Both the position numbers and the translations under genes were made by a program. A stretch of DNA of 64,000 nt from assembly GCA_030549775.1 (NCBI GenBank), contig CM060175.1, positions 33,831,262 to 33,895,261 of the forward strand, in the 5' to 3' direction. Shown piece by piece: positions 23,530 to 36,998 of this stretch (positions within the stretch are counted from its first letter, which is position 1; every line of letters starts with the position of its first letter). The DNA is from Tamarix chinensis. Its lineage: Eukaryota; Streptophyta; Magnoliopsida; Caryophyllales; Tamaricaceae. The notes below the pieces were generated by a model. That model saw only the letters and a program-made list of their open reading frames with translations. It ran no database searches and was not told where the DNA came from.

Positions 23530-26500
23530 TTCACTAGTGTCCTAGCCATAGGAAGAAGTCATCGTCTGAGGGTAGCATGATTCCTAGGTATGGTTGGAGT
23601 ATGCAGTTAGCATCCCGATCATTATGAAATGCTTGAGGATAATACAAGTAGAGGTATTACCATTGCAAACATTATAGAGCAGATCATTCGAGAGTGGATT
23701 TTAAAGGTAACAAGGTAACATGCCATAGTTGTGGTGTGATGGGACTCAGGTTTTATGAGTGTTGTATTAAAGGTGGTAGTATTTAGAGGAGTTAGACTTG
23801 AGCTCAAAGCAATGATTCTATACAAAAGCAGCAACCATAGAATGAAAGAGTTTTGTTGTAGCTAGCTAGTGTTGTTAACCATACTAGTCGGCCTAGGGGT
23901 TAGAAGCGCTAGGGTATTTGAGTAGGTTTAGGGGTTAGGTGGTGCCTTAGGTATTGCTTCAATAAGAGGTCTAAACGTGATGAACCAGACTAAGTTAGAT
24001 CTTCTGGCAGGTGAGGTAACTGGTATGCTTACTATTTCCACCTTTTCAACATGCATATTATTGGTCTCTAATGCGTCACATTCTTTTGTGTCTTCAACAT
24101 TTGTATCTAGAGCTAAATAATCTCAAGTCTATAGTATTTTTCATTTTGTTATATTACCTTCAAAGGATAGAATTTTTTGCTCTACACTTTATTAAGGGGT
24201 GGTCCTGAAAGTTAAGGGAATAAAGTTTCCTTTAGATCTCATGGAACTAGAATTGCACAATTTTTGTATGGTTATAAGCATGGATAAACTATGAAAGTAT
24301 TGAGAATTGATATATTATATGTATGATTGTGTGGTTATTCAAGGATAAAAGGGTGTTTGGGTATCCTGTCAGACGTGTGAACTTAACCCCTCTATGAAAG
24401 TTCGATTGGTAATCGTGTTGAGTAACCTTTTTTTGCAAGGGGTCTCTAATTTACCTGAGGAGTGTTTAGGAGACAAATGTTAATGAAGTGTCGCTAGTAC
24501 AAATTTCAGTGCTCAAGAGTATTTTGATGTGTTTTTGACAAGACCCTAGGCGTAATGGTAATTTGAGATGTTGAGTTTACCATAGACTTATTACTAAGGA
24601 CAAAGCTAGTATGTAAAGAATCGTACCACATGGTGCCTATAGAGATGAATAAACCTAAGGCTGACATAGAATAATTATTGGAGAAGGGATAGACACTAGG
24701 AAGCACCATTCTTATTCGTTAAAATCAAGGATGGGAGCCTGAAACTGTGCATAGACTATCAAAGGTTGAATTAGGTTATAGTGAAGAACTGTTACCCATT
24801 GCTATAGATCTATGATCTATTTGAATAAATTAAGGGAGGCATAGTGTTCTCCAAGGTTTATCTTGGTTTGGTTACCACTAGTTTATGATCATCTGGTAGG
24901 ATAGTCAAAAGATGACATTTGGAACAAGATATGGTAATTACGAGTTAACAATAATGAATTTTGAACTAAATAATTTGCCAAAAGCGTTCTTATCCCTCAC
25001 GAACTAATTTTTTTTATAGTATTTGGATCAAATATTCTTAATGTTCCTTAATAACATCCTTATCTAATCTAGTAACCATGAAAATCTTGAACAACATCTT
25101 AGATAGACCTTGATATAGTTAAGAACACACCACTTATATAATAAGCTTTAGAAATGCTAGTTTTTGTTGGATAAAATAGCTTTCCTCTGACATACGATTT
25201 CTAAGGATGTTGTGTCAATGTATTATTCTATGGTTTGAGTAGTTTTTGAGTGTCTAGCACCAAATTCTATTAAGGAGGTGCACATTTTTTTGGAATAGGT
25301 TGGCTACTACCATATAATTGTTGGGGAATTCTCCAAGATACATCATCTGTTAACTAATTTACTAATAAGGAAACTCATTTCCAAGTGGATGAGATTGTTT
25401 TGAAGTCCATAACAATATTTCAAATAATAGATTAGGTTCTGTGTTGATGCATTATAGTAGAGTGGTAGCTTATTCTTCCCAAAAACTAAATTTTCTTGAG
25501 CAAAACTATCCAAAAAAATGATTTACAGCTTGCCACAATGGTGTTTGCTTTAAGGATTTGTAGACATTACCTCTATGATGTTCTTCACTAATCACAAGAT
25601 CCTTAAGTATATTTTCATGCATTGTGAGTTGAATTTGAGAGAACTCCGATGGTTAGACTTGGTTAAGGATTATGACCTTGAACTAACCAACCATAAGGGT
25701 AATGCTAATGCATTGGAACTTGTTCTTAGATGAAAAATGATGCATTCCTTTAGTACAATCGCATTATGTAACCAATTATATTAAGTGCTCAAGGAAATGG
25801 AGATAGATTTGATCATCACCATTAGTATAGAGGTAAGGATGAATATACTCACCATCACAACTTTAATCCTTGAGGAGATCGAAGCTAGTTAACTTGGTGA
25901 TGTTAAACTCAACATATCAAGTAGGGTATTGAAGAAGGTAGAGCTAAGGGATTTATGATTCACGAGGATGGTAGTGCCCTATACTGTGGTAGGTGGTGTA
26001 TACCATAAGGATATGTTGAGGTTAATAGGAAAATTCTAGATAAAGGTCATTGTATTCATTATTCCATTCACCGTGGAGGGCATAGGTAGTATAAGGATTT
26101 TAAAAAGGTATATTGGTGCACCTGTCTGAAGCAGAAGGTTATAGAGTTCAGAGTCTAATGTTTTACCACTTATAATGTAAAAATTGAACATAAAAGACCA
26201 GTAAGGTTAGTACGATCACTAGAAGTTCTAATGTGGAAGTGCGATAACATATCTATAGATTTTATGGTTGGTCTTCTGAAGACAAATAAAGGTTTTGATT
26301 CCATTTAGGTTATTATGGATAGTCTAACTAAGTTGGTAGTATTCATACAATTAAAGACAACATAGAGTATAAAGTAGTTAGCTAATGCTTACAAGAAGGA
26401 CGTTGTGAGGATATATGGGGTTCCTAGAGATATTATGTAAGACCAAGACTCAAAAATAATTATCATATTTTTGTGAAAACTTGCAAGTCATTATTGGGAA

Positions 26501-26936
26501 TAAGTTGAATATAAGTATTGATTTTCAGCTAGCTATAGAGAGCCAAATAGATAAGACTATTTAGAACTTAGAGAACATGCATCATGCATGTGTGTTGGAG
26601 TTTGAGAGAGTTAGGAGTAGCACCTGGACTTAATCAAGTTATCCTATAACAATTGTTATCATGTAAGTATCAAGATGGCACCTTTTGAGGTCTTGTATAG
26701 GAGGAGGTGTCTTAGTTGCTTATGTTAGAGTGATATCAGCCACATAATTATTTGGGGAATAGATATGATTGAGGAGATGATGAGCTAGATTAGAATAATT
26801 TAGGTAATGTGAGGGAAGAATTGAAATGGTAAAAGAGCAATGTAGATTTGAGAATATGGTTACAAGGTTGGTAGTAGAATCTTTTTTTGAGTCCCTTTTA
26901 CCAAGGGATTAACGATATTTGGTAGAAAGCGCAAGC
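23530..26936 (+). pseudogene. D2 gag end and pol up to the integrase tail (decayed)
   Basis: Landmarks match the better-preserved D1 polyprotein. A degenerate zinc knuckle is at about 23711-23765. Protease is at about 24020-24300 (SNASHSFVSS in place of DSGATHSFIS, so the catalytic aspartate is lost). Reverse transcriptase is at about 24690-25150 (VKIKDGSLKLCIDYQRLN). RNase H is at about 25430-25740. Integrase is at about 26050-26900, with VKIEHKRPVRL, then SIDFMVGLLKTNKGFDSI and a target region near 26640-26740. Many stops and frameshifts show long decay. The frame reaches the equivalent of FGRKGKL near 26915-26936, where E3 interrupts it. Confidence 0.7.
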
Positions 26937-27815
26937 TCAAACCACTCTTACCCATAATTTTACTTGGTTTGAGAGTCACAAAACTCTCATCACTTGGATA
27001 AATTAATCAATCCTAAGAAACCTAACCATGTAAACCTTGTCAAATTTTACAACCTCCAAATAATAACACCCCACCTTTTTTTAAACCACGTTTTACGTAA
27101 GTTTTCCCACCCTTTAAAGCTCATTTTATTTTATTAATTTAGCTATAAAAGTACCCAAAAATCAATCCCACTCTTCATCGACAATAGGAGCACAAAACAA
27201 GCCACAACTCCCTGTCAAGCTACATGACAAGTCCTTTTCACTACTTTGGAAGAACAATTCATAGTTTTGGGAATACAAAGGAAGGTTAGAAGATATTATT
27301 TACTTATTTGTGTCCCTAAAAATATTAAAATTACCCTTTATCTTTCCTTGTGAATCAAGTGGTAGCTAGAAGAGTTGGATAGATGCTAGAAGGTCCCCCA
27401 TTAAAAATCAACACACCAACCCAACGGTATTGGGTATTTTTCTTCATTTTTGTTAGCTCAAATCATATGTATTAGTTGGAAACATTGTGAAATTTAGTCT
27501 TGAAATCCATCTATATGTGTCAGGAAAAGAATGGAGGAAGGAACAACTTGTTTTTATATATACCCACTTCTCTCAAAACTGAGAGCTTGAACCATCAACT
27601 CCAGTGTAAGAGTTTGAAGCTCTTACAAAATCTTACAAGATTTAACCTAAGAGTTTAAAACTTTAGTGGTTATTGTGAGTATTGATTTAAGGATTTACCA
27701 AGAATAACATTCATCTTCTCAAATCTCTCCCCATTCTACAATTAATATTTGGTTGATCCAATCTTAACTAGACACCGTTTCCTCGAATGACCCAGGTTGG
27801 ATCACATATGCATCA
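26937..27815 (+). repeat. 5' LTR of E3 (about 880 bp)
   Basis: Matches 32294-33208 over most of its length, for example TTGAGAGTC then AAAACTCTC near 26970 and 32351. It ends CATATGCATCA and is followed by a primer site. Confidence 0.75.
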
Positions 27816-27818
27816 ACT

Positions 27819-27830
27819 TGCTATCGAAGC
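27819..27830 (+). other. Primer-binding site of E3
   Basis: TGCTATCGAAGC, a decayed initiator-Met tRNA complement four bases after the LTR. Confidence 0.55.
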
Positions 27831-30800
27831 TTAGGTTCTAGTAATTTGTGTGTAATTTATTTGTTTTCCATCACTCTTTTTGAACCTAAACCCACACATA
27901 AAAAAATATGATCCAAACACCATTCCATTCGAACCAAAATACATTTTCCCCATCATAAAGGAAAACAACTTCCTTTCATCTGCTTTCTAAACTTTTTCTT
28001 TTGTCTTTAATGGGAGACATCCCTTTACTAAGAGGTTTGAGCCTTAAGGAGAAAAATATTTCAAAGGATCAAGATATTTAGTCACTTCAAATTGATATGA
28101 AAATAGTACTTGATATCTTGGAGACCATCCTTCCTAGCATAGACAAAAAGCACACACAAAATTATCCCGTAATCCATACTATCACGGGGTTCGTGAGCAT
28201 GTTGAAAGAGAAGATGGAGAAGATTCATCCTCTATTGATTATTCTATAGATCTAGGGAGGAGGAACAAAAAAAATGAGAGAAGTTTTATGATGTTAGAGC
28301 AAATATCTTAGAGTTTGAAGGCAATCACAATCACGAAGAACTTTTGGAGTGGGAGTTGAGTTGTAATAGATTTTTTGAGGCTAAGGGATATGGTGAAACC
28401 AAAGTTCGATGCCATGTATCATTATGGTGGAAAAAATTTGTTCATAAGAGGAGAAAAAAGAAAAGTAAAAAGTTAAGCTTGATTGAAAAAGAAGAAGTTA
28501 ATGAAGGAGAGATTCCTTCCACCTTCTTTCACTTAAGACTTATACAATAAAATGTCCTCTTTAAAGTAAGGATCATTAAGTGTAGAGGAGTACATTATGA
28601 AGTTTGAAAAACTCTATATATGAGGCTTAGTTTAGATGGCTAGAGGAATATACCATGTCTTGGTTCCTTGGTGGGCTTAGGCATATTATCTCTAGGAAGG
28701 CAAAAATGTATAAGTTTTACACCTTAGATGAGATTTACCATTTATCTGTCAAGGTCAAAAAAAATAAAAATAAAAGAGGGCTATGAGTTATGGAGGTCCA
28801 AATAATGGTGCTAGCGCCTCAAGAGAGACTCTTACACCATTCAAAACACATTCCACACCTTGGACAAAATATTGGATGGGTAAAGGGGTGGTGGTTGAGA
28901 ATTGAACCAAACGTGTGATGTATTTTAAATGTCATGGCTTGAGGCACTACTAAAATGTGTGTCCTAACAAGAGGGTGATGACCATGGTGTATTTAGAGGA
29001 GGCTAACTGAGAGGAAGAAAGGGAGGAAGGGGAGATTGAGTTAGTCTTCAATGGAGAGGATGAGTATGCACCACCAAATGTGGGAGAATCCTTGTTAATT
29101 AAGAGGGTGTTGCACATTAACGAGGTCAAATGTGATGAATCTTAGAAAGAAAATATTTTTCAAACCAAGTGCACCATACTTAAAGAAATATGTTCTCTTA
29201 TTATAGATAGAGGTATTTATGCCAATGTTGCTTTGTGCACTTTAGTAGGTAAGCTCGGTCTCACCACTACAAAATGAGATAAACCATATAAGCTACAATA
29301 GCTTAATGATAGTAAAATAGTGGAGGTGAAAAAGAAAGTAAAGGTACCATTTTCCATTGAGGAAACCTATCAAGATGAAGTGGTGTGTGATATAGTGCCA
29401 ATGGATGCTTCTCATTTGCTTTTGGGGAGACCATGGCAATTTGATAGGAGTGCCCTACAAGATGGGAGGAAGAACACCTATTTCTCAAAGTTTACCAAGA
29501 AGAATATAATGCCCATCCCTTTATTTAATAGGTCTAATCATGTTTATATGAGTTTTAAAAAGTCTTTCCTCGTTGGTGAATATTTTATTAAAAAGGCCAT
29601 ATTAAAAAGGAAGGTAATCTACTTGTTATTGCTAGAGGAAAATGAGGGGAAGGCTTGTATTGAATCGAGGGTTAGGGAATCGTTAGAAGAGTTTGATGAT
29701 GCATTGCCTTATGACCTACCCTATAAATTACCCCCCATTAGAGGGATAAAACACTAAATTTACTTTGTACCTCTTGCTACACTCTCTAATAATACAGCTT
29801 ATAGATGTAATAGTAAGGAGGCCCTAGAGTTATGAAGGTTAGTAGATGAATTATTGTCTAAGGGTTTGATAAGGGAGTCTCTTAGACCTTATGTCGTGCC
29901 TGCCTTGCTTGTACCAAAGAAAGATGGTACCATGAGAATATGTGTGGGTAGTAGAGTTATCAACAACATTACCCTCTAGTATAAGTGTCCTATACGTAAA
30001 CATGATGGTATGATTTATTGTCTAAATGGTGCATTTTTTTTCCAAAATAGACCTAAGGAGTGTATACTATCAATTAAGGATGAAAAATTTTGATGAGTGG
30101 AAAATAACATTCAAAACCAAGGGAGGATTGTATGAGTGGATGGTTTTTGGTTTGTCAAATCCCTCTAGTACCTTCATAATACTTATGAATGAGCTACTCA
30201 GGTCATTATTTAGCAAATTTGTAGTAGTTTACTTAAATAACATCCTTATGTATAGCTTTGGTAAAGAAGAACATAGCAATCATCTCAAACTTGTATTTCT
30301 AGCACTTAGAGGTCACAAGTTGTATGCTAAGCTAGAAAAATGTGTGTTCTTTGTACCTTGGGTTATATTTCTAGGTTTTGTGTGTTCAAGAATGGCATAG
30401 CCACTAATGAATCCAAAGTGGAAGCAATCAATACCCGACCTACACTAGCGAGCCTTAAACAAGTGAGATCTTTTCATTGTTTGGCTTTATTTTATAGGAT
30501 ATTTATTAAGGAGCTTAGCACCTTACTAGCCCCTATAGCTGAATACGTGAAGAAGGGTGAATTCAAGTGGTCCAAGGCTGCACAAGACACCTTTGGCGTA
30601 ATCAAGGGGAATTTAATTGAAGCACCTTTCCTAAAATTACCTAACTTTAATAAATAATTTGAGGTTAAGTGTGATGCTAATGGAGTAGGCATTAGAGTTG
30701 TTTTACTATCACAAGGGAAATGAATTGCCCTCTTTAGCAAAAAGCTCAATGAATGAAGGTTGAAATATAACATATATGGCTAAGAGTTCTATGCTTTTTT

Positions 30801-32293
30801 TAAGAGCTCTATGTCATTATTCCCACTACATGCAACCACAACAGTTTGTGCTAGACATAGATCACGAGTCACTAAAGTATATCAATGATAATACAAGCTT
30901 AATCTAACATAGGCAAGATGGGTAGAATTCTTACAATATTTTTTCTTTCTAACCTAACATAAAAGAAGTAAAATGAATGTCGCAGTAGATGAACTCTCTA
31001 GGAGGTATTGTATGCTCTCTTTGTTAGAGGCAAGAATATTGGGGTTTCAGTGAATTTGGGAGCTCTACAAGGAAAATAAAGACTTTGACAACTATTTCAT
31101 GGATCAAGACAAAAAGAGAGGCTTGTTTTTCATCCAGGAGTTTATTTTCAAGAGAAAAATAAGCTTTGCATTACCAAATGCTTAATAAGATAATTACTTG
31201 TACGGAAAGTGCATGGAGTTGGACTAGTTGAGCAATTAGGCATCAACAAGACTGTGGATGTACTTAGAGAGTAGTTTTATCGGCCCAAACTTAGGGGACA
31301 TTTATAAAGTGTAATAGATATATGTGTCACTTGTCAAAAGTCCAATAGTCACTTCCACCAAGGGCTTTATACTCCACTACCTACCCCACACAAACCATGG
31401 GATCATATGAGTATGGACTTCATTGTAGCATTGCCAAAGACACAAAGGAAAAATGATGTTATAATAGTGGTGGTGGTGGATCGGCTCCCTAAGATGGCTC
31501 ATTTCATGTCCTACCATAAGAAAAATGATGCCTCTTTTATAGCCAATCAATTCTTCAAGGAAGTAGTTAGACTACTTAGTATTCCCAAGTATATTATTCC
31601 ATATAGGAATGCTAAGTTCCTTAGTTATTTCTAGAGGACATTGTGAAGGCTAGTAGGTACCAAAATTCTATTCAGTACTGCCTACCATCCACAAACCGAT
31701 AAGCAAACCAAGGTCACCAATAAGACCCTCATTATGCTCCTCAAAAGTTTGGTTCACAAATCTTTGAAGTATTGGGACACTAAACTATCTCATGCTGAAT
31801 TTTAAATAACCAATCACCAAAGTATGCTATAGGCTGCTATCCTTTTGATGTAGCATATAGGGTGAACCCTAATACTCTCATAGATTTCTTACCTCTCCCC
31901 ATTGAATCCCACACAAAATTCAGCACACAAGAAAGGGCTAGGACAATAAAAAAAACAACCTCATGAGTAAGTGAGATAAAAAATGAAGACATTCAATGAG
32001 ATGTAAAAGAGTAAATCCAACAAGCATCGAAAGTAACACTTGTATGAGCCAGGAGGCCTAATTTGGCTTCACTTTAAAAAGGATTTATTTCTTTCTAAAC
32101 GAAAGAAGACTCTTATGCCTAGAAGCGATGATCCATAAAAGGTCTTTGAAAATATTAGTGATAATGCATAAAATTTGGAACTACGTGAGGAAATGGGAGA
32201 TATATCAAACACATTTAATGTGGGAGATCTACTTCCTTACATTCATGATAAACCCTTTAAAGATAAGGAGGCTACTTTTCAAGAGAGAAAGGA
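27831..32293 (+). pseudogene. E3 gag-pol (decayed CRM-like polyprotein)
   Basis: Gag is at about 28010-28800, including an open stretch of 68 codons (28344-28550) with the WELSCNRFFEAKGY motif. A zinc knuckle is at about 28915-28975 (YFKCHGLRHY, first cysteine changed to tyrosine). Protease is at about 29150-29500, with the catalytic motif read as DRG instead of DSG and ending LLLGRPWQFDRS. Reverse transcriptase is at about 29880-30400, with the catalytic motif read as YLNN near 30231. RNase H is at about 30580-31020. Integrase is at about 31170-31850 (MDFIVALPKTQRKNDVI). The C-terminal part is at about 32030-32290. Stops are frequent. With three catalytic motifs altered it cannot be active. 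Confidence 0.78.
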
Positions 32294-33208
32294 TGATATA
32301 AGAGCATTCTAATTTAATGAACATACTTTTACCTTTAATTTTCCAATATTTGAGAGTCAAAAAACTCTCCTTGCATGGATAAATTAATCACTCCTATGAA
32401 AACTAGCTATGTAAGCCATGAAAACCATATTAACATTTATAACCTCCACATAATAACCCCCACATTTTTTTAAGCCAAGTTTTTCCTAAGTTTTCCCACC
32501 TATATTAGATCATTTTCTTTTATTATTTTCTCTGTAAAAATACCCCAAAAATGTAGTCCATTCTTCACCCACAATTGGCACATAAAACAAGCCATAAGTT
32601 TGTCTCAAGCTACATAATATGTCCTTTTCACTATTTAGGTGGAACAATATAGATTTTTGGAAAGAAGAAGGAAGGTTAGAAGATAATATTTACTTCTTTT
32701 TTCCCCTTACTATATTAAACTAACATTTGTCACTTTTTTTGTAAATCAAGTGGCAGCTACATGAGTTGGACAAATGTTAGAAGGTCCCTCCATTCAAAAT
32801 TTGCACACTAAGCTGATGGTATTCGGTAATTTCCTTCATTTTTGTTAGCTCAAATCACATCTATTAGTTAGATACATTGTCACCTATAATCTTAAACTCC
32901 ATATATATGTGATAAGCAATAAATGAAAGAAAAAGAAACTTATTATTAGTTACGCACATTCCTCTCAAAATCAAGAGCCTTCAACTTTCAACTCTAGTGT
33001 ATGAATTTTAATTTCTTAAAAGATCTTCCAAGATTTATCCTACGAGTTCAAACATTAGGTTTTTCTTGTGAGTATTTATTCAAGAAGTTACTAAGAATCA
33101 ATTTCATCTTCTCAAGTCTCTCCTTATTCTAATCTTAATATTTTTTTGATAGAATATTCATTAGATACCACTTCCTAGCATAACCCAAGTTAGATCTCAT
33201 ATGCATCA
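32294..33208 (+). repeat. 3' LTR of E3 (915 bp)
   Basis: Begins TGATATAAGAG directly after the purine tract AAGAGAGAAAGGA (32281-32293) and ends CATATGCATCA. Confidence 0.75.
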
Positions 33209-33540
33209 CCAAGGTATATTAGATCTAGTTGGTAATGTTACCAATTTGTTAGCCCTACAAGTGGAGATAACATATATGCATAATGTTTTTTAGGTTTCTT
33301 AGTTGAGAAAGTACCTAGTAAACCCTTTACACATCATTTAGCTAGAGTCATTAGAGCTTGATAAGTCTCTAACATACAGATAATGGCCATTAAGCATTCT
33401 AGACACAAAGATAAGAGAAACATGTATGAAGAGCATTCCTCCAATGAAGATACTTTAGTCATGACATAGTATCAAGAAGGGGACATGGGAGACAAAAGAA
33501 GATATTTGAGCAAACTACCCTATTTGTTCTCTGTGTGTAT
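33209..33540 (+). pseudogene. D2 pol C-terminus with chromodomain-like tail (decayed)
   Basis: Resumes the D2 integrase tail after E3: PRYI near 33209, VGNVTNLLAL, then LRKYLVNPLHII near 33305. Near 33490 a frame reads EGDMGDKRRYLSKLPYLF, corresponding to EEATWEIEKEMREAYPELF in D1. Tekay/Del elements are chromoviruses, and this position holds their chromodomain. Confidence 0.65.
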
Positions 33541-33681
33541 CTCTAGTGTAACCATTCTTTCAAGGGAGTAGTAATCCCTTTTAGTTGCTAAATGTGATGC
33601 GTGACTTGCTATGTATTATATGATGTACTTAGATTTTTAGTTAGTATACTTTAGGGGCACAACCCTTTTTAAAGGTAGTAA
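33541..33681 (+). other. D2 3' untranslated region and polypurine tract
   Basis: Ends in TAAAGGTAGTAA immediately before the LTR. This corresponds to AAGGGGGTAGTAA in D1, so it is the plus-strand primer site. Confidence 0.6.
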
Positions 33682-36600
33682 TGTAACACCCTATAATTTT
33701 GTGAGATTCATAAAATATAATAATATTGTGTTTAATAAAATTTAGATAATTTCAATCTCCATTTAGAATTATAGCTTGAATTTTTTGTAATAAGTAATTT
33801 GGAAAAAATTAGAAAATTGAATAATGTGTGTTTTCCTAGTGAATCAATTTACTAGTTCTATGAAATAATAGTCTATTTCCTCATTTCTATTATTATTTTT
33901 GTTTGATGGAATAGAATGACTTGTTTGTGAATTAATCGACTATTGTATAGAATAACCAACTAGCTTAGCCAAGCTGATAGATTGGTTTATCATGGTGGTC
34001 GCTTTTCAATGCATGATTTTTTTGGGAAACTTCTTACATCAAGATGGGATATTCATAATCCAATACCAAGTTATTCCTAAGTAATCCTTAACCCTTTTAA
34101 TCAAATATCTGTCTTTAACTTTTGCATCGCATAGATTTAAGGGCTTGATTTCATTAGATGATAGAGAGGATGACATCACTCTTACCTTCTTCTTCCTTTC
34201 TCCTCTGCACAACTATAGAACTTATGTTTTAATATCATACTATCATTGCATGGATAAAGATTTTCTTCCCATGTCTGTACCATTTCCCTTCTTATATTCA
34301 ATCCTTTCTTGATGAGCTTAACTTGAATTATCTTTAAAATCACCATTTGAGTTGTAGAAAATCAACCTAATCTTGATAAATTTTCTTATATAAATAAAAT
34401 TCAAATGGTAAAAATTAAGGTTTCAATCTATTTCTTATCCATGCTCATCCCTTAACTGATTCATTTGCTATAAATAACCTCAATTATCACTTTTTCTCAC
34501 TTTTCTTTCAACCATTATATTACCATAGTTTCTCAAATATTTGTGCTAATTATTCTACACTTTAATCATTCATTCTAATCAAATTAATTTTTCTAATATT
34601 TTATTTAGCTCCTTCTTGTTTTATTCTAAGCAATAAAAAGTTAGACTTACGATGAAATTGAGTTTACTTTTACTTGACTCTTCTCCTTTTTTCTCTTTGA
34701 GGTGGTAGGTTTATTTTATTCCCTAATTTGAATTTCATGATTTTACCTGGTTATTTTCTTATTTTTTAGTTTGAATATTTTGTTTTAAGGTTTTGGAAGT
34801 TAAAATATGTCAACTTAAGGTTTTTCCCCTTGGTGCCAAATTTTCTTTATCTTTAGGTAAGTCATTCTTACCTTTGAATAATGGCATGAATAATCATGTG
34901 AGTTAGTTAAATATGTAAAATATTTATCTTTAGGTGCATGTATGAGAGTTTACATTTTTAAATGATGCATGTTGGATTGTTTAATATTTCTAAGAGGAAG
35001 AGCTTGAACAATGAGAAATAGGGTTGAATGCTTATAAATGAAGCATGATTTTGTTTATAAGTATGTTAAATCCAAGTCTAATACTATAATAATTTTATAT
35101 TTTGGATATGGTAAGATTTTAGAGTTTGAGTAATGTTGAAATGCCTATTATATGTTATTTTGAGGTAAATCAATCAACCCATTCTTAGAATAATAGACTA
35201 GTTTGACCAAGCCAATCCACCAAATTATTTGGGGTGACTTTGGTTGTCCTATACTTAAATCTATCAATTAGTTAAGCAAAACATTTTTATTCGTATATAT
35301 AATAATATTCTAGTTGGTCCAAACAAATTAACCAGATTATTTGCGATGACTTTGATTTCTCTCTACTTAAACCCATCAATTGGTTTTTCGGAATATATCA
35401 ATTGGTTGTAGATTGCTAACTGGTCTGATCATAGCAATCAACTGGTTCTAGGTAACTTTGTCATTCACTAAGGACAAACATATCAAGCAGTCAGCCAAAA
35501 TTGATATACTGATTTAGCAGAAGCATACTCTTTTTATTCTTTTCAACTTGATATGTTTTGTTACTATACACAATACAATAATCTGATTCTTTATTGATGA
35601 GAACACATATATGAGCATGAATTAAATAGCATATTAGATTAATTAAATGGTCAATAATTGATGATAATCTAAAATAACATAAGTAGGTATGCTATAACTT
35701 CAAATGATAATGTAATTAAGATTCATAGCTTAGGTTGATTATCTTAATGGGTTGATTTAATTTTAGTTAAGAACTAATGGAAATCCACCATATGGTTGGA
35801 GGGTAATAACAGCTAAGATGGAATGATTATGTCAATGTATTACATAGATGTTAGATGGGTCTTATGTGTTAACATAAAATTTAAAAATAACATAATAATC
35901 AATTAAATTAAAAGATGATAGAGTTATGCATGGGTCTAGGTTACACAATACTTGATTAGCTATCAAAGCTTAGTTTTCCTTTGGGCATTTACTTATTCCT
36001 TCTACTTTGCCTTTAGGTGGATTCTACGAGATCGTGATTCTTTACCTACTCTATACATTAAAGATGTAACCAGGGGTATTGATACTAAAAGGTCTCATCA
36101 CATAGGTTGTTTTTATCTTCATCCAAACAATGTATGCATTGGTGGTCACTTGGCTTTGGCCGAACTTTTATGTCCATTGTTTGTTACTTAACACTAGATT
36201 TTATATCATTTTTTTAGATAGGCTTCCATGGTTATTGAGGCCATAGGATGTGAAAAATTTCATCACTAGATAAGAATAATAATAAGGATATGGATACAAA
36301 ATGAAAAGAGGAAAAAGGAATAATAGATTATAAATAGTATATCTAATGGATCATGTTAATTTAGTATGGACCTAATAGAATACTCTTGTTGATGGACATA
36401 AGAAGAGCCTAGTAAGATGTGGAATAACTTGCTTTTATTTATACATTTCAATCTATAGTATGTATGTTGCATTGATATATATGATAATCCATGAATTGTC
36501 TAAGTCTTACATTGCATGAAATCATGAGGCATTATATTATTATGATAATACATATACATGTAAGTGCAATGTGTAAGTTTGCTATTATGTTAAGTACAAA

Positions 36601-36998
36601 CATTAGTATTTCCTATGTCCTTGATTTGATTGTGACTCTTGATTAGGAGGTAACTTTGCTTACTCAATATGTAGTTTACTGATGTACCTATTCATTTGGT
36701 TACCTGCTCACTCCCACTAGGAGAAAACCATGTGCATATTTTTAGGACAACCAGTAGTAGACCTACCTCATTTTGGGCTTGGAGAATTGAGATTGTGGAC
36801 ATCCCATTATAATTTTTCAATCCTTAATGGACTAGGTTTTGTGGCAATGCCCTATCATCGATTTATATATATTATATCTCTATACTCTTGCTTTACCCTA
36901 CCTAATCTATTTGAATATTTTGTGTAACCATTGAGGTCTTATTTTGTAAAATCATTCTCGTGGTACTTACTTATATATATCATAATTCTTGTGCACAT
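33682..36998 (+). repeat. 3' LTR of D2 (about 3.3 kb)
   Basis: Starts TGTAACACCC after the purine tract. It contains a splice-donor-like TTTAG/GTAAGTC at 34857. At about 36660-36690 there is a TTACTCAATATGTAG...ACTGAT motif that recurs in D1 (TTACTCAGTACGTAG...ACTGAT, minus strand). An imperfect direct repeat of about 65 bases lies at 35205-35270 and 35321-35386. The end is placed where a second LTR-like start appears, so it is approximate. Confidence 0.55.

Larger units (their letters stand above)
26937..33208 (+). mobile_element. E3: Ty3/gypsy element nested in D2 pol
   Basis: Has two LTRs (26937-27815 and 32294-33208), a primer site (27819) and decayed gag-pol between. D2 pol is colinear across it: the FGRKRKL motif ends at its left edge and PRYI begins directly after its right edge. 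The right flank CCAAG resembles GCAAG on the left, a possible decayed duplication. The 5' LTR seems to lack about 35 bases at its start, so the left edge is uncertain by tens of bases. Confidence 0.75.
23530..36998 (+). mobile_element. D2: decayed Tekay/Del-like element, 5' truncated, split by E3
   Basis: Pol is traceable at 23530-26936 and resumes at 33209-33540 after the E3 insertion, followed by a purine tract and a long 3' LTR starting at 33682. No 5' LTR, primer site or gag N-terminus was found. The chromodomain-like pol tail and the TGTAACACCC LTR start place it with D1's clade. The right limit, about 36998, is approximate. Confidence 0.7.
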
